From assembly GCA_015060395.1 (NCBI GenBank), contig SUYP01000013.1:1-64000 (forward strand): a stretch of DNA of 64,000 bases, given 5' to 3'. The position numbers and the translations under genes are program-made. Origin of the DNA: Bacteroidales bacterium (GTDB taxonomy: Bacteria > Bacteroidota > Bacteroidia > Bacteroidales > UBA932). The notes below the pieces were generated by a model that was not told the origin of the DNA, searched no databases, and saw only the letters and a program-made list of their open reading frames with translations. Below are positions 51,177-60,605 of the stretch, piece by piece (the stretch's first letter is position 1; the number at the start of each line of letters is the position of its first letter).

Positions 51177-51443
51177 ATGAAGATCAAAGATGGATTCGTA
51201 CTCCGTGAAATGTGCGGAGAAAATATAGTAGCGGCAGAAGGAATAGAAAACATCAATTTCAACAAGCTCATATCCCTGAATGAGAGTGCCGCATACCTCT
51301 GGAGGGAACTTATTGGAAAAGAATTCACTACAGAAGAAATGGCCGAGCTCCTCATAGTCCGTTACGGGATCGACAAGGAGCTGGCGATGACAGACTCCGC
51401 CAATCTTTGCGAAGCCTGGATAAACGCAGGAATAGCAGAATGA
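51177..51443 (+). CDS. PqqD-family peptide-binding (RRE-type) protein
   Basis: 88-aa winged-helix-like protein of the PqqD family, the recognition element that binds leader peptides for modifying enzymes. The ATG at 51177 is used; the listed TTG is nine bases upstream. Sequence DGFVLREMCGENIVAAEGIENINFNKLISLNESAAYLWRELIGKEFTTEEMAELLIVRYGI matches the fold, with the conserved N/SESAAYLW helix. It is near HprK-like and S24/S26 genes, an arrangement I recall in other Bacteroidales. There is no radical SAM or cyclase gene next to it. Its stop abuts the converging FAD oxidoreductase gene. Confidence 0.88.
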   Translation: MKIKDGFVLREMCGENIVAAEGIENINFNKLISLNESAAYLWRELIGKEFTTEEMAELLIVRYGIDKELAMTDSANLCEAWINAGIAE

Positions 51444-53303
51444 TTATAGGATGAAGTTTCCGTTATAATCCACTTCAAATACTCCGAAAGGATCGAATGC
51501 CGCATCTATCACGACTGCGGCTTCAAGTCTTAGGGCTGTACGTTCCCGGTCAAAATCTTCAAGACCCAGCTTGTTCCACCACTCTTCTTCCGCAGAGTAT
51601 GGAACTGCTCCACCGGCACTCCTTACAAGTTCCAGCATACGCCCGACACTTATTTCCCCTGGTTCGATTCTGATACCCCCATAAATATCCGACACAAAGA
51701 TATCCTCCCCACGCAAAGGGTCACCGGCACGGAACCAGGTCTGATTGGCCCAGCCCACATTCCTGCCTTCGCCACGAAGGATGCCCGTAGCTCCGATTCT
51801 CTGCAAGGCCTTGAAATGTATGTCATCTTTCGGAAGGTCAAGATATGGCATAATGTAGCATCCTGCCTCAAGGAGGGCTTCCTGAAGCTGACGTACACCG
51901 ATTCCCTTCACAGGCTTATTCTCTGTCACCGACAAGGCCGCAAGAGCTCCTGCAGCCTGACCGAGCTGCATAACCACAGGCTGCAGACGTGTAGCTCCAT
52001 TGATCAGATTAGACACAGAGACTGATTTTTCAGCTATAATCAGATCCTCGACATCATTCTGCTTCGGTATGATTACGCCCATAGGAACATTGAAAGACGG
52101 AATAGGATAGAATTCCAGATCAGGAAGTGACTTCCAGTCAGGATGTCTGAAATGATGATGATCGACAGCATAGTCGCCTACTGCTATTCCTGTCCTGTAA
52201 TAAGGCTTGTCGAAAGCGAACGGCTCAGCCGCAGCATCCATAGTGAAGAAAGCCTCGCCCATAATCCTCCTGGACTCCCTGTGATATGGAATGAAAGGCA
52301 TTCCGTCTTCTGTAGGGAATACGTCATCCGCAATGCCGAAATTCTTCATACCGAGCTGAGTCTGAATGAAATACACAAAACATCTGGTGAAATTCTTAGC
52401 CTTCTCGTATGCCTCCTGCCTTTCCTCCCTGCTCATATCGACAGAGTTCACATAGTAGTCGTTGCCATAGATAGGCCAGTTGATCATATAACGTCCCTGA
52501 GGAGTCTTTCCGTATGTTATCATCATCTCCGGAGCCCAGATCGTCTGCCCGGTCTCGGCCACTGTACTCATCGGATTCAAGGCCGAGTTGGCGAAAATTG
52601 ACGGATCATATCCCTCCGGTTCATCTATGGTCATATCCGCATCAGGTCCATAATCCTTGAGAAAGGCCACGAAGGTAAGATCCTGGATCACATCATTGGC
52701 CTCAACAGGAGCGATGGACTCGCCGGTTTCAGATGAGGCCTCCATTCCGATCCTGTAATCAACTCCGCAGGCTTTGGCGATGTCTCCCAATTCTGTTGCA
52801 TCTATAAGCACATCCGCCTTGATGCTATGACGTTTGCATAGAGAATCACGCCAGGATACGAGCCAGTCTCCATCCTCTGCTTTTACATCGGTCACTACAG
52901 CCTCTCTCCTTACATCCAGAAGTCCGCCACAGGCTTCCGTCATATCGGTAAATATCCTCTGACCGATATGCGGGTCGAAATTCACATAGCTTACCCAACC
53001 GCTCTGCAAGGCTTCCGGGCTGCCATATTCGACCACCAGCGAATCGACAAACTCACCGAAGATACCGCTTTGGAGCTGATAGTTTCCATCAACACAACTG
53101 ACCCCGGCAGCCGTAAGCATACCGCCGATCCAAGGAGTTTCCTCAAGGATTACAGTTCCAGCCCCCATCCTGGCCGACTGTATGCCGGCAGAAGTTCCTC
53201 CGGCTCCCCCTCCGATTATAAGGACATCGACAAGTTCCGGCTTAGAGCAGGAAATACAAGCCAGCACAGCCAGCAACAATGAACTTCTGACAAATCTGTT
53301 CAT
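51444..53303 (-). CDS. Secreted FAD-dependent oxidoreductase (lipoprotein)
   Basis: ~619-aa flavoprotein of the FAD_oxidored type found in glycan-catabolic loci. The signal MNRFVRSSLLLAVLACISC gives a lipobox cysteine; start ATG at 53303 is chosen over 53315. FAD-binding VLIIGGGAGGTSAGIQSARMGAGTVILEE lies near residue 30 and VLIDATELGDIAKACGVDYRIG near 165. FAD motif parts near the C-terminal half are DLIIAEKSVSVSNLINGATRLQPVVMQLGQAAGALAAL, followed by a long tail domain. Probably oxidises a sugar or aglycone outside the cytoplasm. Its stop is directly next to that of the PqqD gene, and the SGNH gene lies just upstream of its start. Confidence 0.88.
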   Translation of the reverse strand: MNRFVRSSLLLAVLACISCSKPELVDVLIIGGGAGGTSAGIQSARMGAGTVILEETPWIGGMLTAAGVSCVDGNYQLQSGIFGEFVDSLVVEYGSPEALQSGWVSYVNFDPHIGQRIFTDMTEACGGLLDVRREAVVTDVKAEDGDWLVSWRDSLCKRHSIKADVLIDATELGDIAKACGVDYRIGMEASSETGESIAPVEANDVIQDLTFVAFLKDYGPDADMTIDEPEGYDPSIFANSALNPMSTVAETGQTIWAPEMMITYGKTPQGRYMINWPIYGNDYYVNSVDMSREERQEAYEKAKNFTRCFVYFIQTQLGMKNFGIADDVFPTEDGMPFIPYHRESRRIMGEAFFTMDAAAEPFAFDKPYYRTGIAVGDYAVDHHHFRHPDWKSLPDLEFYPIPSFNVPMGVIIPKQNDVEDLIIAEKSVSVSNLINGATRLQPVVMQLGQAAGALAALSVTENKPVKGIGVRQLQEALLEAGCYIMPYLDLPKDDIHFKALQRIGATGILRGEGRNVGWANQTWFRAGDPLRGEDIFVSDIYGGIRIEPGEISVGRMLELVRSAGGAVPYSAEEEWWNKLGLEDFDRERTALRLEAAVVIDAAFDPFGVFEVDYNGNFIL

Positions 53304-53316
53304 AACGACTTTCATA

Positions 53317-54411
53317 TTATTCCGATTTACGTAACGCTTTCTTCACTACAGGAAGCAGATGTTCCACATATCTCATCGCTCCCAGATCTGTAAAATGTAT
53401 GCCATCGACCGTGGCTTCCCCATCATCTCCAATCATTCCTTCCGCACCTACATAATATATCCTCTTCTCCCCTGCTTTCCGAAGTCTTGCGAATAGCCTC
53501 TTCTGCGAAGCATTCTTCTCTGCGATTTCTTTCCTGATGGCATTGTCGTATGCGGAATGCGGAAACACAGGGTCTTCCACAAAGATCACAGGCACATCAG
53601 GATGAGCATCTCTGATCACTCTGAAGAACTGCTCGCCTATTTCATCTATAGACTCTGCAGATGCATTCGGCACATAGTCCAGGACATACAGTCCGGGCTC
53701 CTCTACCGAAGCCATAAGCTCTGCTATTTCCATATCCAGCAACGCATTGCCGCTGAATCCGAGATTTATGACCTCGCGTCCGATGCGGCGGCTGAGGATA
53801 TTAGTGTGTGCCATTCCCGGCCTGTTGGCACAGCCACCCTGGAGGATGCTGGAGCCATACATTACCACTGGCCTTTCCGAAGATGGGCTGTCAACAGCCG
53901 GCATATCAAGCGACGCCCCCTCGTCCACACCGATCTCAAGGGAAGAGATTCCGTCATACAGAGAAAGATAGAGCATATATTCCCGTTCTATCGGATCCAT
54001 ATAACGGATGACTGCACGCTCTGATTTCTTTCCCTGAGGCTGCGCGCTGCATACGTGCCTCCATTCTCCATCCTGCAAGGCATAGAGATCCAGCCCTTTC
54101 GTTCCGGTATCAGTCATATGCGTCATAGAGTTGTTGAACATCGATTCCCATCTGAGATGAATGGAAGTCGAATTAGAACGGAAACGTATGTAAAGGCCTG
54201 CAGAATTTCTGCCGAGATACCACACAGGTTCTCTGGAGACAGTCTTAAGATGAGACGGAAGGCGTTCATATCTTCCATCTGTATCCTCCGACACCTTCCC
54301 ATAAAGAGGGAAGGCAGAAGCATCAGCATAAACTATCTGCTGAGCAGAAACTGCTGATTCAGTGAAAAGAAGGAAGACCGCAGCCGAAAAAAACAATATT
54401 AAATGTTTCAT
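53317..54411 (-). CDS. SGNH/GDSL hydrolase (secreted carbohydrate esterase-type)
   Basis: 364-aa secreted esterase candidate. Start at ATG 54411, which opens a signal peptide (MKHLILFFSAAVFLLFTESAVSA); the listed ORF adds nine residues. An N-terminal beta-sandwich (residues about 25-170) is followed by the SGNH domain: block I MYGSSILQGGCA with the serine, glycine in NLGFSGNALL, a block III-type asparagine in YVPNAS, and the His/Asp block V DGIHFTDLGAMRYVEHL near the end. Deacetylation of a glycan is the likely role. It is 13 bp upstream of the FAD oxidoreductase start, so the two minus-strand genes are probably co-transcribed. Confidence 0.88.
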   Translation of the reverse strand: MKHLILFFSAAVFLLFTESAVSAQQIVYADASAFPLYGKVSEDTDGRYERLPSHLKTVSREPVWYLGRNSAGLYIRFRSNSTSIHLRWESMFNNSMTHMTDTGTKGLDLYALQDGEWRHVCSAQPQGKKSERAVIRYMDPIEREYMLYLSLYDGISSLEIGVDEGASLDMPAVDSPSSERPVVMYGSSILQGGCANRPGMAHTNILSRRIGREVINLGFSGNALLDMEIAELMASVEEPGLYVLDYVPNASAESIDEIGEQFFRVIRDAHPDVPVIFVEDPVFPHSAYDNAIRKEIAEKNASQKRLFARLRKAGEKRIYYVGAEGMIGDDGEATVDGIHFTDLGAMRYVEHLLPVVKKALRKSE

Positions 54412-54464
54412 TCTATTTTTTGTCATAATCAGCCACAAAATTAAAATTTTTTAATAATATTGAC

Positions 54465-54472
54465 TAACTTTG
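54465..54472 (+). promoter_or_regulatory. -7 box of the DUF5009-led operon
   Basis: TAACTTTG, 27 bp before the ATG at 54500 and divergent from the SGNH gene. The -33 element is not obvious. Confidence 0.5.
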
Positions 54473-54499
54473 TAGAAAATCTTTAACACCTGAAAAATT

Positions 54500-55909
54500 A
54501 TGAGTGCCTCAGCAAAATCCGGACGTATCGCTTCGATTGACATAATCCGCGGTATCGCGATTGTAGGTATGGTATTATGCGCCAACATAGGTTTCCAGTC
54601 TGACCTCCCGGCCTGGATGTTCCACGCGCAGACGCCTCCTCCGACATACGCTTTCAACCCTGATGTACCTGGTATCACCTGGGTGGATCTGGTATTTCCT
54701 TTCTTCCTGTTTTCAATGGGAGCAGCCTTCCCTTTCTCTATGCGTAAAAGACTTGAGAGAGGTCAGAGCAGATGGTCAGTTACAGGAAGTCTTGTCAAAA
54801 GGTGGTTCATACTGACATTATTCGCTATCGTACTGGGAAATGCATACAGCATCTGGAGCACTCCAAGACCAGCCTGGCAGGTGCATATATATATGATAGC
54901 AGTCTGGGCGGCTATGTTTCTTTCGCTCGTAAGAGTACAGAATCCGGCCGGATCAGATGGCTGGAAGAAGCATCTGGGGACAGCTGTCAATCTTTGCGGA
55001 ATCATTATGTTCGTCGCCTTGTCATTCGTATTCACCCGGTGGTTCGGTCTGGCCCTGAGCAAGGACAGATGTGACATCATCATTATGATTCTCGCAGTCA
55101 TCGCCGTTACCGGAGGACTCATCTGGATGTTCACCAAAGACAGCATAAGGCTGAGATGGCTCGTCTTTATGCTCGTTGCAGCGATAAAGGCATTGGATTC
55201 ATACGCTCCTGAGGCACTTTCGTTCGTTCCATCCTGCGCCTGTGTGAGCTGGTTCTTCAGTTGGGACTGGCTCCAGTATCTGCTGATCGTATTGCCGGGA
55301 TCGATTGTCGGCGATATGATCCTGAAGCATTCCAGAAGCGGTGAAAAGCCACAGATAGGACGAAACGGAGCAATTGCCGGCTATGTTGCACTAGCAGCTG
55401 CACTTGTCCAGCTCTGGGGACTGTTCACAAGACACGTGACGGCAGACTTCATCATTTCTGGAGCACTCGCAATTACATTCTTCTGCCTCACCTGGAAAGA
55501 GAGAAACGTTTATACTGGCACTGCCAGAATAGGATTCCTCCTTCTTCTTGCAGGCATCATCTTCGACCCTATCGACGGAGGAATAACCAAAGACCATTGC
55601 AACCTGTCGTACGTACTCACCACAGGAGGAATGGCTGCTCTGACCACTGCCTTCCTGCTTATGCTCGAGATCCGTTCAGACATCAAAGGCAGATTCATCG
55701 CGGGTGTCGGCCAGAATCCTATGCTGGCATATACAGTCACAAACTTCCTCATAGGACCGATCCTGAGCCTTGTCGGCATCCTTCCTCTGATCAACGCTCT
55801 GGCAGAGGGCTCGCAGTTCTGGGGAGTGGCTCAGGGCGTGATGATAACCCTGCTGATGATGTGCGTGACATTCGCTTTCACTAAACTGAAATTATTCTGG
55901 AGAAGTTAA
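54500..55909 (+). CDS. DUF5009 / HGSNAT-like membrane acyltransferase
   Basis: 469-aa inner-membrane protein of the DUF5009 (heparan-alpha-glucosaminide N-acetyltransferase-like) type. It opens with the signature RIASIDIIRGIAIVGMVLCANIGFQSDLPAWMFHA and has about 11-12 hydrophobic segments through the chain, including FPFFLFSMGAAFPFSMRKRL near 75. Such proteins are thought to acetylate or otherwise modify sugars at the membrane. It leads a plus-strand run of five glycan-related genes in which three encode hydrolases of esters. The direction of its reaction here is unknown. Confidence 0.85.
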   Translation: MSASAKSGRIASIDIIRGIAIVGMVLCANIGFQSDLPAWMFHAQTPPPTYAFNPDVPGITWVDLVFPFFLFSMGAAFPFSMRKRLERGQSRWSVTGSLVKRWFILTLFAIVLGNAYSIWSTPRPAWQVHIYMIAVWAAMFLSLVRVQNPAGSDGWKKHLGTAVNLCGIIMFVALSFVFTRWFGLALSKDRCDIIIMILAVIAVTGGLIWMFTKDSIRLRWLVFMLVAAIKALDSYAPEALSFVPSCACVSWFFSWDWLQYLLIVLPGSIVGDMILKHSRSGEKPQIGRNGAIAGYVALAAALVQLWGLFTRHVTADFIISGALAITFFCLTWKERNVYTGTARIGFLLLLAGIIFDPIDGGITKDHCNLSYVLTTGGMAALTTAFLLMLEIRSDIKGRFIAGVGQNPMLAYTVTNFLIGPILSLVGILPLINALAEGSQFWGVAQGVMITLLMMCVTFAFTKLKLFWRS

Positions 55910-55922
55910 AACATAAACAGAT

Positions 55923-57035
55923 ATGCGTAAATTTATTTTGACATTTATGGCAGGACTCAGTCTTGCTGCAGCTGCCGAGGTATCGGCAAAGAAGGCCAAG
56001 GAGTACATCGAGACTCCTGCATCGGACTCCCGCATAGAATACACAGGAAGAACTCTCACAAACGGTTCGGACGTATCCTACGACTGGAGCGGAGTATATT
56101 TCAGAGTGAGATTCAACGGACCTTATCTGGCAGTAAAGTGCTCAGATTCAAAGAACAGCTGGTTCAACCTTTGGGTTGACAAGGAGATGACTCCACAGGC
56201 GGACAGAAAATTCATCGTAGCGGCAAAAGACACTTTGATCGTGCTTGCTGAAGGACTCGGAAAAGGAGAACACGAAGTCATCCTCCAGAAGAGGACCGAA
56301 GGTGAGCAGGGATGCTTCACAGTACACAGTTTCCTCAGCGAAGGCGAGATTCTTCAGGCTGCCGGCCGAAAGGAGAGGCATATAGAATTCATAGGTGACT
56401 CATACACCTGCGGATATGGTACTGAAAGCGGCCACAGGGACGATCCGTTCCTTGCCGAGACCGAGAACTGCAATCTCACATACGCAGCCATCACCGCAAG
56501 ATATTTCGGAGCGGACTTCAACCTTGTCAGCCATTCAGGACAGGGAATAGCAAGAAACTACGACAATGCAGGTCCAGGCTACAATATGCCTCACCGCTAC
56601 AAGCAGCTGTTCAACACTGCAAAGGAACCGCTTTGGGAGCCGTCTATGGGTGCATATACTCCTGACGTAGTAGTGATATATCTCGGCACAAACGATTTCT
56701 CGACCGGACAGCAGCCGGCTGAGGCTAGCTTCAGGAGCAACTACATTTCTCTCCTCCAGAGCATCAAGGCAAACTACGGAGAGGAGACTCCAGTACTTTG
56801 TATGGGCTCGAATGCCAACCCTTATCTTTACGACTACATCCGCAGCGCAGTCACTGTAAGCGGACTCAAGAACGTCGCTTATATGACCGTATCTGACTTT
56901 GCACACGACTATGAGGGAGATATGGGAGCAAGCTGGCATCCTAACTACAAGGGCCATATCAAGGTCGCAAGCTGTATGATTCCATACATTGCAACACTTA
57001 CAGGATGGGAAATGGAAGAAAAACCATATAAGTAA
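55923..57035 (+). CDS. Secreted CE2-like SGNH esterase
   Basis: 370-aa carbohydrate esterase candidate. Signal peptide RKFILTFMAGLSLAAAAEVSA, a beta-sandwich domain (residues about 25-150), then the SGNH domain: serine in HIEFIGDSYTCGYGTESGHRDDP near 160, SHSGQGIARNYD, YLGTNDFSTGQ near 258, and the histidine motif SWHPNYKGH near 345. The order and spacing match CE2 acetyl esterases. It would remove O-acetyl groups from a polysaccharide. The stop codon overlaps the next gene's ATG (TAATG). Confidence 0.9.
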   Translation: MRKFILTFMAGLSLAAAAEVSAKKAKEYIETPASDSRIEYTGRTLTNGSDVSYDWSGVYFRVRFNGPYLAVKCSDSKNSWFNLWVDKEMTPQADRKFIVAAKDTLIVLAEGLGKGEHEVILQKRTEGEQGCFTVHSFLSEGEILQAAGRKERHIEFIGDSYTCGYGTESGHRDDPFLAETENCNLTYAAITARYFGADFNLVSHSGQGIARNYDNAGPGYNMPHRYKQLFNTAKEPLWEPSMGAYTPDVVVIYLGTNDFSTGQQPAEASFRSNYISLLQSIKANYGEETPVLCMGSNANPYLYDYIRSAVTVSGLKNVAYMTVSDFAHDYEGDMGASWHPNYKGHIKVASCMIPYIATLTGWEMEEKPYK

Positions 57036-58450
57036 TGAAAAGGATTATATTGATATTGTCAGCAGCCGCAATGACATTGAACGCATCGGCTGCTATGATC
57101 AAAGGCAGCGTCAAGGATACAGAGGGTAGGCCGGTGGCCGGAGTTGTAGTTACAGACGGCCTCAATACGGTAAAGACCGATGCGAAGGGGCGCTTCAGGA
57201 TGGATGCAGATGATGACAGCAGATTTGTCTATATATCCACACCTTCCGGCTATGTATCAGCAACTTTGGAAGGAAAGACTCTTTTCTATAAGGAGATTTC
57301 AAAAGATATCAGGAAATACGATTTCATCGTAAGAAAGAATGAGAAGGATGACACCAGTCACAACCTCATTGTCATAGCAGACCCGCAGATAAGTGAGAGA
57401 AGCGAGCTCCCTGAGCTGCAGAAGCACGCGGATGACATCACCGCATTCGTCGGGCAATATGACCAGGACTACACCTTCGGCCTCTGCCTCGGAGATATCG
57501 TAGGATGGGACCACAGCATCTATCCCGAATACAACCGCATTATGAACGGTTCAGGCTTCGAGTACAGATATGTCATCGGTAACCACGATATGACCAATTA
57601 CGGACGTTCGTTCGAGACATCGATGAAGAACTATGAAGATATGTACGGTCCTTGCTGGTACTCTTTCAACGTAGGAAACGTCCATTATATAGTCCTCAAC
57701 AACAATTTCTATGTGGGACGCGACTATTTCTACATAGGATATATCGATGAGCGACAGCTCAGATGGCTTGAAAACGACCTTTCATACGTTCCTGAGGGTT
57801 CAAGAGTGATAGTGTCTATGCACATTCCGACCACGATGGACAAGTCCGACCGCGACGCCTTCCAGTATGGTGTCATAGGAGACAATCTCTGCAACAAGCC
57901 TTCGTTCTATCAGATGCTAGAGCCTTATCAGACCCTCATTCTTTCGGGACATATGCATACGGCTGACTTCGAGCAGATCAGTGATAATATCCTCGAAATC
58001 AATATCGCCGGACTCTGCGGTGCCTGGTGGTGCGGAGAGGTATGCATCGACGGTTCTCCTGCGGGCTTCAAGGTATTTGACATTGACGGAGATTCGATGA
58101 AATGGATATACAAGGGCTGCGGACATCCGCTGGACTACCAGATGAAGATATATGCAGATACGGAAGATTATCCAGGCCAGATAATAGCAAACGTATGGGA
58201 CTATGATCCTGAGTGGAAGGTCGAATATTTCGAGGATGGAGTGAAAGTCTGCGATATGGAGAGATTCAAGGCGCAGGATCCTCTTGCCAAGGAACTCTAC
58301 AAGGACCCGTCCAGTCTCAAGAGGACGTGGGTATATGCCGCTCCTACGGAGAATATGTTCAAGGCATCTGTTTCACCGGAAGCCAAGACAATCGAAGTCA
58401 AGGTGACCGACCGCTTCGGAAGGGTCTATAGGAAAGAGATATGCCGATAA
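57035..58450 (+). CDS. Secreted calcineurin-like phosphoesterase with flanking domains
   Basis: 471-aa protein. A signal peptide (KRIILILSAAAMTLNASA) and an N-terminal beta domain (SVKDTEGRPVAGVVVTDGLNTVKTDAKGRFRM, residues about 22-100) precede the metallophosphoesterase core: IADPQIS, GDIVGWDHS, GNHDMTNYG, MHIPT and SGHMHTADFEQ, which bind the two metals. A C-terminal beta domain follows to the end. This matches the MetallophosN/Metallophos/MetallophosC arrangement often found in Bacteroidota glycan loci. The phosphorylated substrate is unknown. It overlaps the CE2-like gene by one base and precedes the alpha/beta hydrolase gene by 35 bp. Confidence 0.9.
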   Translation: MKRIILILSAAAMTLNASAAMIKGSVKDTEGRPVAGVVVTDGLNTVKTDAKGRFRMDADDDSRFVYISTPSGYVSATLEGKTLFYKEISKDIRKYDFIVRKNEKDDTSHNLIVIADPQISERSELPELQKHADDITAFVGQYDQDYTFGLCLGDIVGWDHSIYPEYNRIMNGSGFEYRYVIGNHDMTNYGRSFETSMKNYEDMYGPCWYSFNVGNVHYIVLNNNFYVGRDYFYIGYIDERQLRWLENDLSYVPEGSRVIVSMHIPTTMDKSDRDAFQYGVIGDNLCNKPSFYQMLEPYQTLILSGHMHTADFEQISDNILEINIAGLCGAWWCGEVCIDGSPAGFKVFDIDGDSMKWIYKGCGHPLDYQMKIYADTEDYPGQIIANVWDYDPEWKVEYFEDGVKVCDMERFKAQDPLAKELYKDPSSLKRTWVYAAPTENMFKASVSPEAKTIEVKVTDRFGRVYRKEICR

Positions 58451-58485
58451 TATCATAACTGGTAGTAAACAAACTCCATAAAGCT

Positions 58486-59388
58486 ATGAAAAGATATTTT
58501 TCTCTGATCTGTGCAGCTGCCATTCTGGCAGGATGCGCATCTGGTCCGGTAACACCGGAAACAGTCCGGTCCAAGATCGTAGAGGATGGCGGAACAGGAG
58601 CATATAAGGCCATTATGTTCGAAGCACCGGCATTCGAGGCTCACACGGTATTTGCCCCACAGGACCTTTCGGTCTTCGGCAAGAAGAAAAAGCTTCCTGT
58701 CGTTGTATGGGGTAACGGAGCCTGCACAAACTCCCCTTGGGAACATTACAAGTTCCTCAACGAGATTGCCTCACACGGCTTCCTGGTCATAGCCACAGGC
58801 CATATCCCTATGGAGGAAGCACCTTACCACGGTCCTAGATCGACATCCGAGCAGCAGATACAGTCCGTTGACTGGGCTATCGCCCAGAATGCCGACAAGG
58901 AGAGTCCTTTCTATGGAAGGATAGACACGGATGCGATTGCCGCCGCCGGTATGTCCTGCGGAGGTCTGCAGACTCTCGACAACTCGGCAGACCCTAGATT
59001 CAAGACACTGATGATAATGAACAGCGGTCTCTTCGTCAATCCTATGGGAGCGATGCCCGGTATGCCTATGCCGGAAAAAGAGAAGCTTCAGGATATAAAG
59101 GTTCCGGTGATATATATACTTGGAGGTGAGGAAGATATCGCATACGGCAACGGAATGGATGATTTCTTCCGTCTGAAGAATGTGCCCGCTGTAGCAGCAA
59201 ACTATCCGGTAGGTCACGGCGGTACATACCGCGAACCGCACGGAGGAGAGTTCACGGTTCCGGCTCTCGCCTGGCTCCAGTGGCAGCTTCAGGGCGATAC
59301 CGCAGCCGCTGAAATGTTCAAAGGCTCCCCTTGCGGACTTGCACTCAGGGAAGGCTGGACGGTGGAAAAGAATCAGCTTATTGACTGA
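58486..59388 (+). CDS. Alpha/beta hydrolase lipoprotein
   Basis: 300-aa lipoprotein hydrolase, possibly an esterase. The signal KRYFSLICAAAILAGC has a lipobox cysteine at residue 17. The nucleophile elbow is AAAGMSCGGLQT near 165 (GxSxG), the acid is likely in YILGGEEDIAYG near 220, and the histidine lies in YPVGHGGTYREPHGGE near 247. This is the chlorophyllase/PET-hydrolase-like branch of the fold. A cap domain is not evident. It is followed 8 bp later by the lyase gene. Confidence 0.87.
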   Translation: MKRYFSLICAAAILAGCASGPVTPETVRSKIVEDGGTGAYKAIMFEAPAFEAHTVFAPQDLSVFGKKKKLPVVVWGNGACTNSPWEHYKFLNEIASHGFLVIATGHIPMEEAPYHGPRSTSEQQIQSVDWAIAQNADKESPFYGRIDTDAIAAAGMSCGGLQTLDNSADPRFKTLMIMNSGLFVNPMGAMPGMPMPEKEKLQDIKVPVIYILGGEEDIAYGNGMDDFFRLKNVPAVAANYPVGHGGTYREPHGGEFTVPALAWLQWQLQGDTAAAEMFKGSPCGLALREGWTVEKNQLID

Positions 59389-59396
59389 TAAGCAAT

Positions 59397-60587
59397 ATGA
59401 AGAAAGCGCTGTTGACACTGACGGTGCTGGCTGCATCCATAATCACAGAAGCGCAGTCGATCTGGGACAGAGCTCATCTTGAAGATGTCAGGATGTCACT
59501 CGGATCTCCGGAATACCGGATGGCATTCGAGACTCTGATCAGACAGGCCGACTCGCTTCTGGATGCCGTGCCATTGTCCGTGATGCAGAAAGAAAAGACA
59601 CCTGCAAGCGGAGACAAGCACGATTATATGAGTCAGGCACGATATTTCTGGCCGGATCCCGCCAGCCCCGACGGCCTGCCCTACATCAACAGGGACGGAT
59701 ATTCCAACCCCGAGATCTACAGACTTGACAGATATCCTCTGTCAGAAACAGCCGGCAGGGTCACTACCCTGGCTCTCGCCTATTTCTTTACCGGAGATGA
59801 AAAGTATTCCGGCAAGGCTGTCGAATTCCTGAAAGTATGGTTTCTGGATGAAAAGACAAGGATGAATCCATCGTTGGAGTATGCACAGATGGTGCCGGGA
59901 CATAATGGCGGAAAAGGACGTCAGTACGGTATCCTGGACACATATTCATTCGTGGAAATGCTGGATGCAGTATGCCTGCTTGAAGGATCAGCAGCCTTCC
60001 GGAGCGATGATTCTGAGGCATTGAAGAAATGGTTCTCAGAGCTTCTGGAATGGATATGTACCAGTGAGCAGGGAATGGCTGAAGCTGCAACGGCCAACAA
60101 TCACGGGACCGCATACGACGCACAGGTCATTGCATTTGCCCTATACTCTGGAAGAGAGGACATTGCACGCAGAATCATAGAAGAGTTCCCTGAAAAGCGC
60201 ATCTTCACACAGATAGCCCCGGACGGCAGTCAGCCTGCTGAATTAAGCAGAACCAGGTCATATCATTATTCACAATACAACCTGGCTCACTTCATAGATA
60301 TATTCCTGATGTCCGCTAAACTCGGCTATGATATTGACGGCTCAACATCTGATGACGGGCGTAATTTCCACAATGCCCTAGGATTCCTGATTCCATATAT
60401 CTCAGAAGACGGCAGGGAAAGATGGCCGTACGAACAGATCGACGGTTTTGAGGAAGTGTCACAGAATCTGTGCAGGGATCTTTACAAAACTGCTATGTAC
60501 ATATCTCCTGAAAAGGCTGAATACTTAAGCGTATTCAACAGATACGGCAGGGTCGAGCCTTCAGACCGTTTCTTCCTACTGTTCTAA
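59397..60587 (+). CDS. Alginate_lyase-family (PF05426-like) polysaccharide lyase
   Basis: 396-aa secreted lyase candidate. Signal peptide KKALLTLTVLAASIITEA. The all-helical toroid (residues about 25-390) has family motifs: YWPDPA-like SQARYFWPDPASPDGLPYINRDGYSNPE near 77, GRVTTLALAYFFTGDEKYSGKAVEFLKVWFLDEKTRMNP, EYAQMVPGHNGGKGRQYGILDTYSFVEMLDAV, and the catalytic-region TANNHGTAYDAQVIAFALYSG near 223 (Asn, His and Tyr). RSYHYSQYNLAHF near 283 provides another Tyr/His group. The family includes alginate and glucuronan lyases (PL5/PL38-like), so the substrate is probably a uronic-acid polymer. It ends 18 bp before the converging GH43 gene. Confidence 0.85.
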   Translation: MKKALLTLTVLAASIITEAQSIWDRAHLEDVRMSLGSPEYRMAFETLIRQADSLLDAVPLSVMQKEKTPASGDKHDYMSQARYFWPDPASPDGLPYINRDGYSNPEIYRLDRYPLSETAGRVTTLALAYFFTGDEKYSGKAVEFLKVWFLDEKTRMNPSLEYAQMVPGHNGGKGRQYGILDTYSFVEMLDAVCLLEGSAAFRSDDSEALKKWFSELLEWICTSEQGMAEAATANNHGTAYDAQVIAFALYSGREDIARRIIEEFPEKRIFTQIAPDGSQPAELSRTRSYHYSQYNLAHFIDIFLMSAKLGYDIDGSTSDDGRNFHNALGFLIPYISEDGRERWPYEQIDGFEEVSQNLCRDLYKTAMYISPEKAEYLSVFNRYGRVEPSDRFFLLF

Positions 60588-60605
60588 AGCAAGCGGACCG
60601 GAGCA

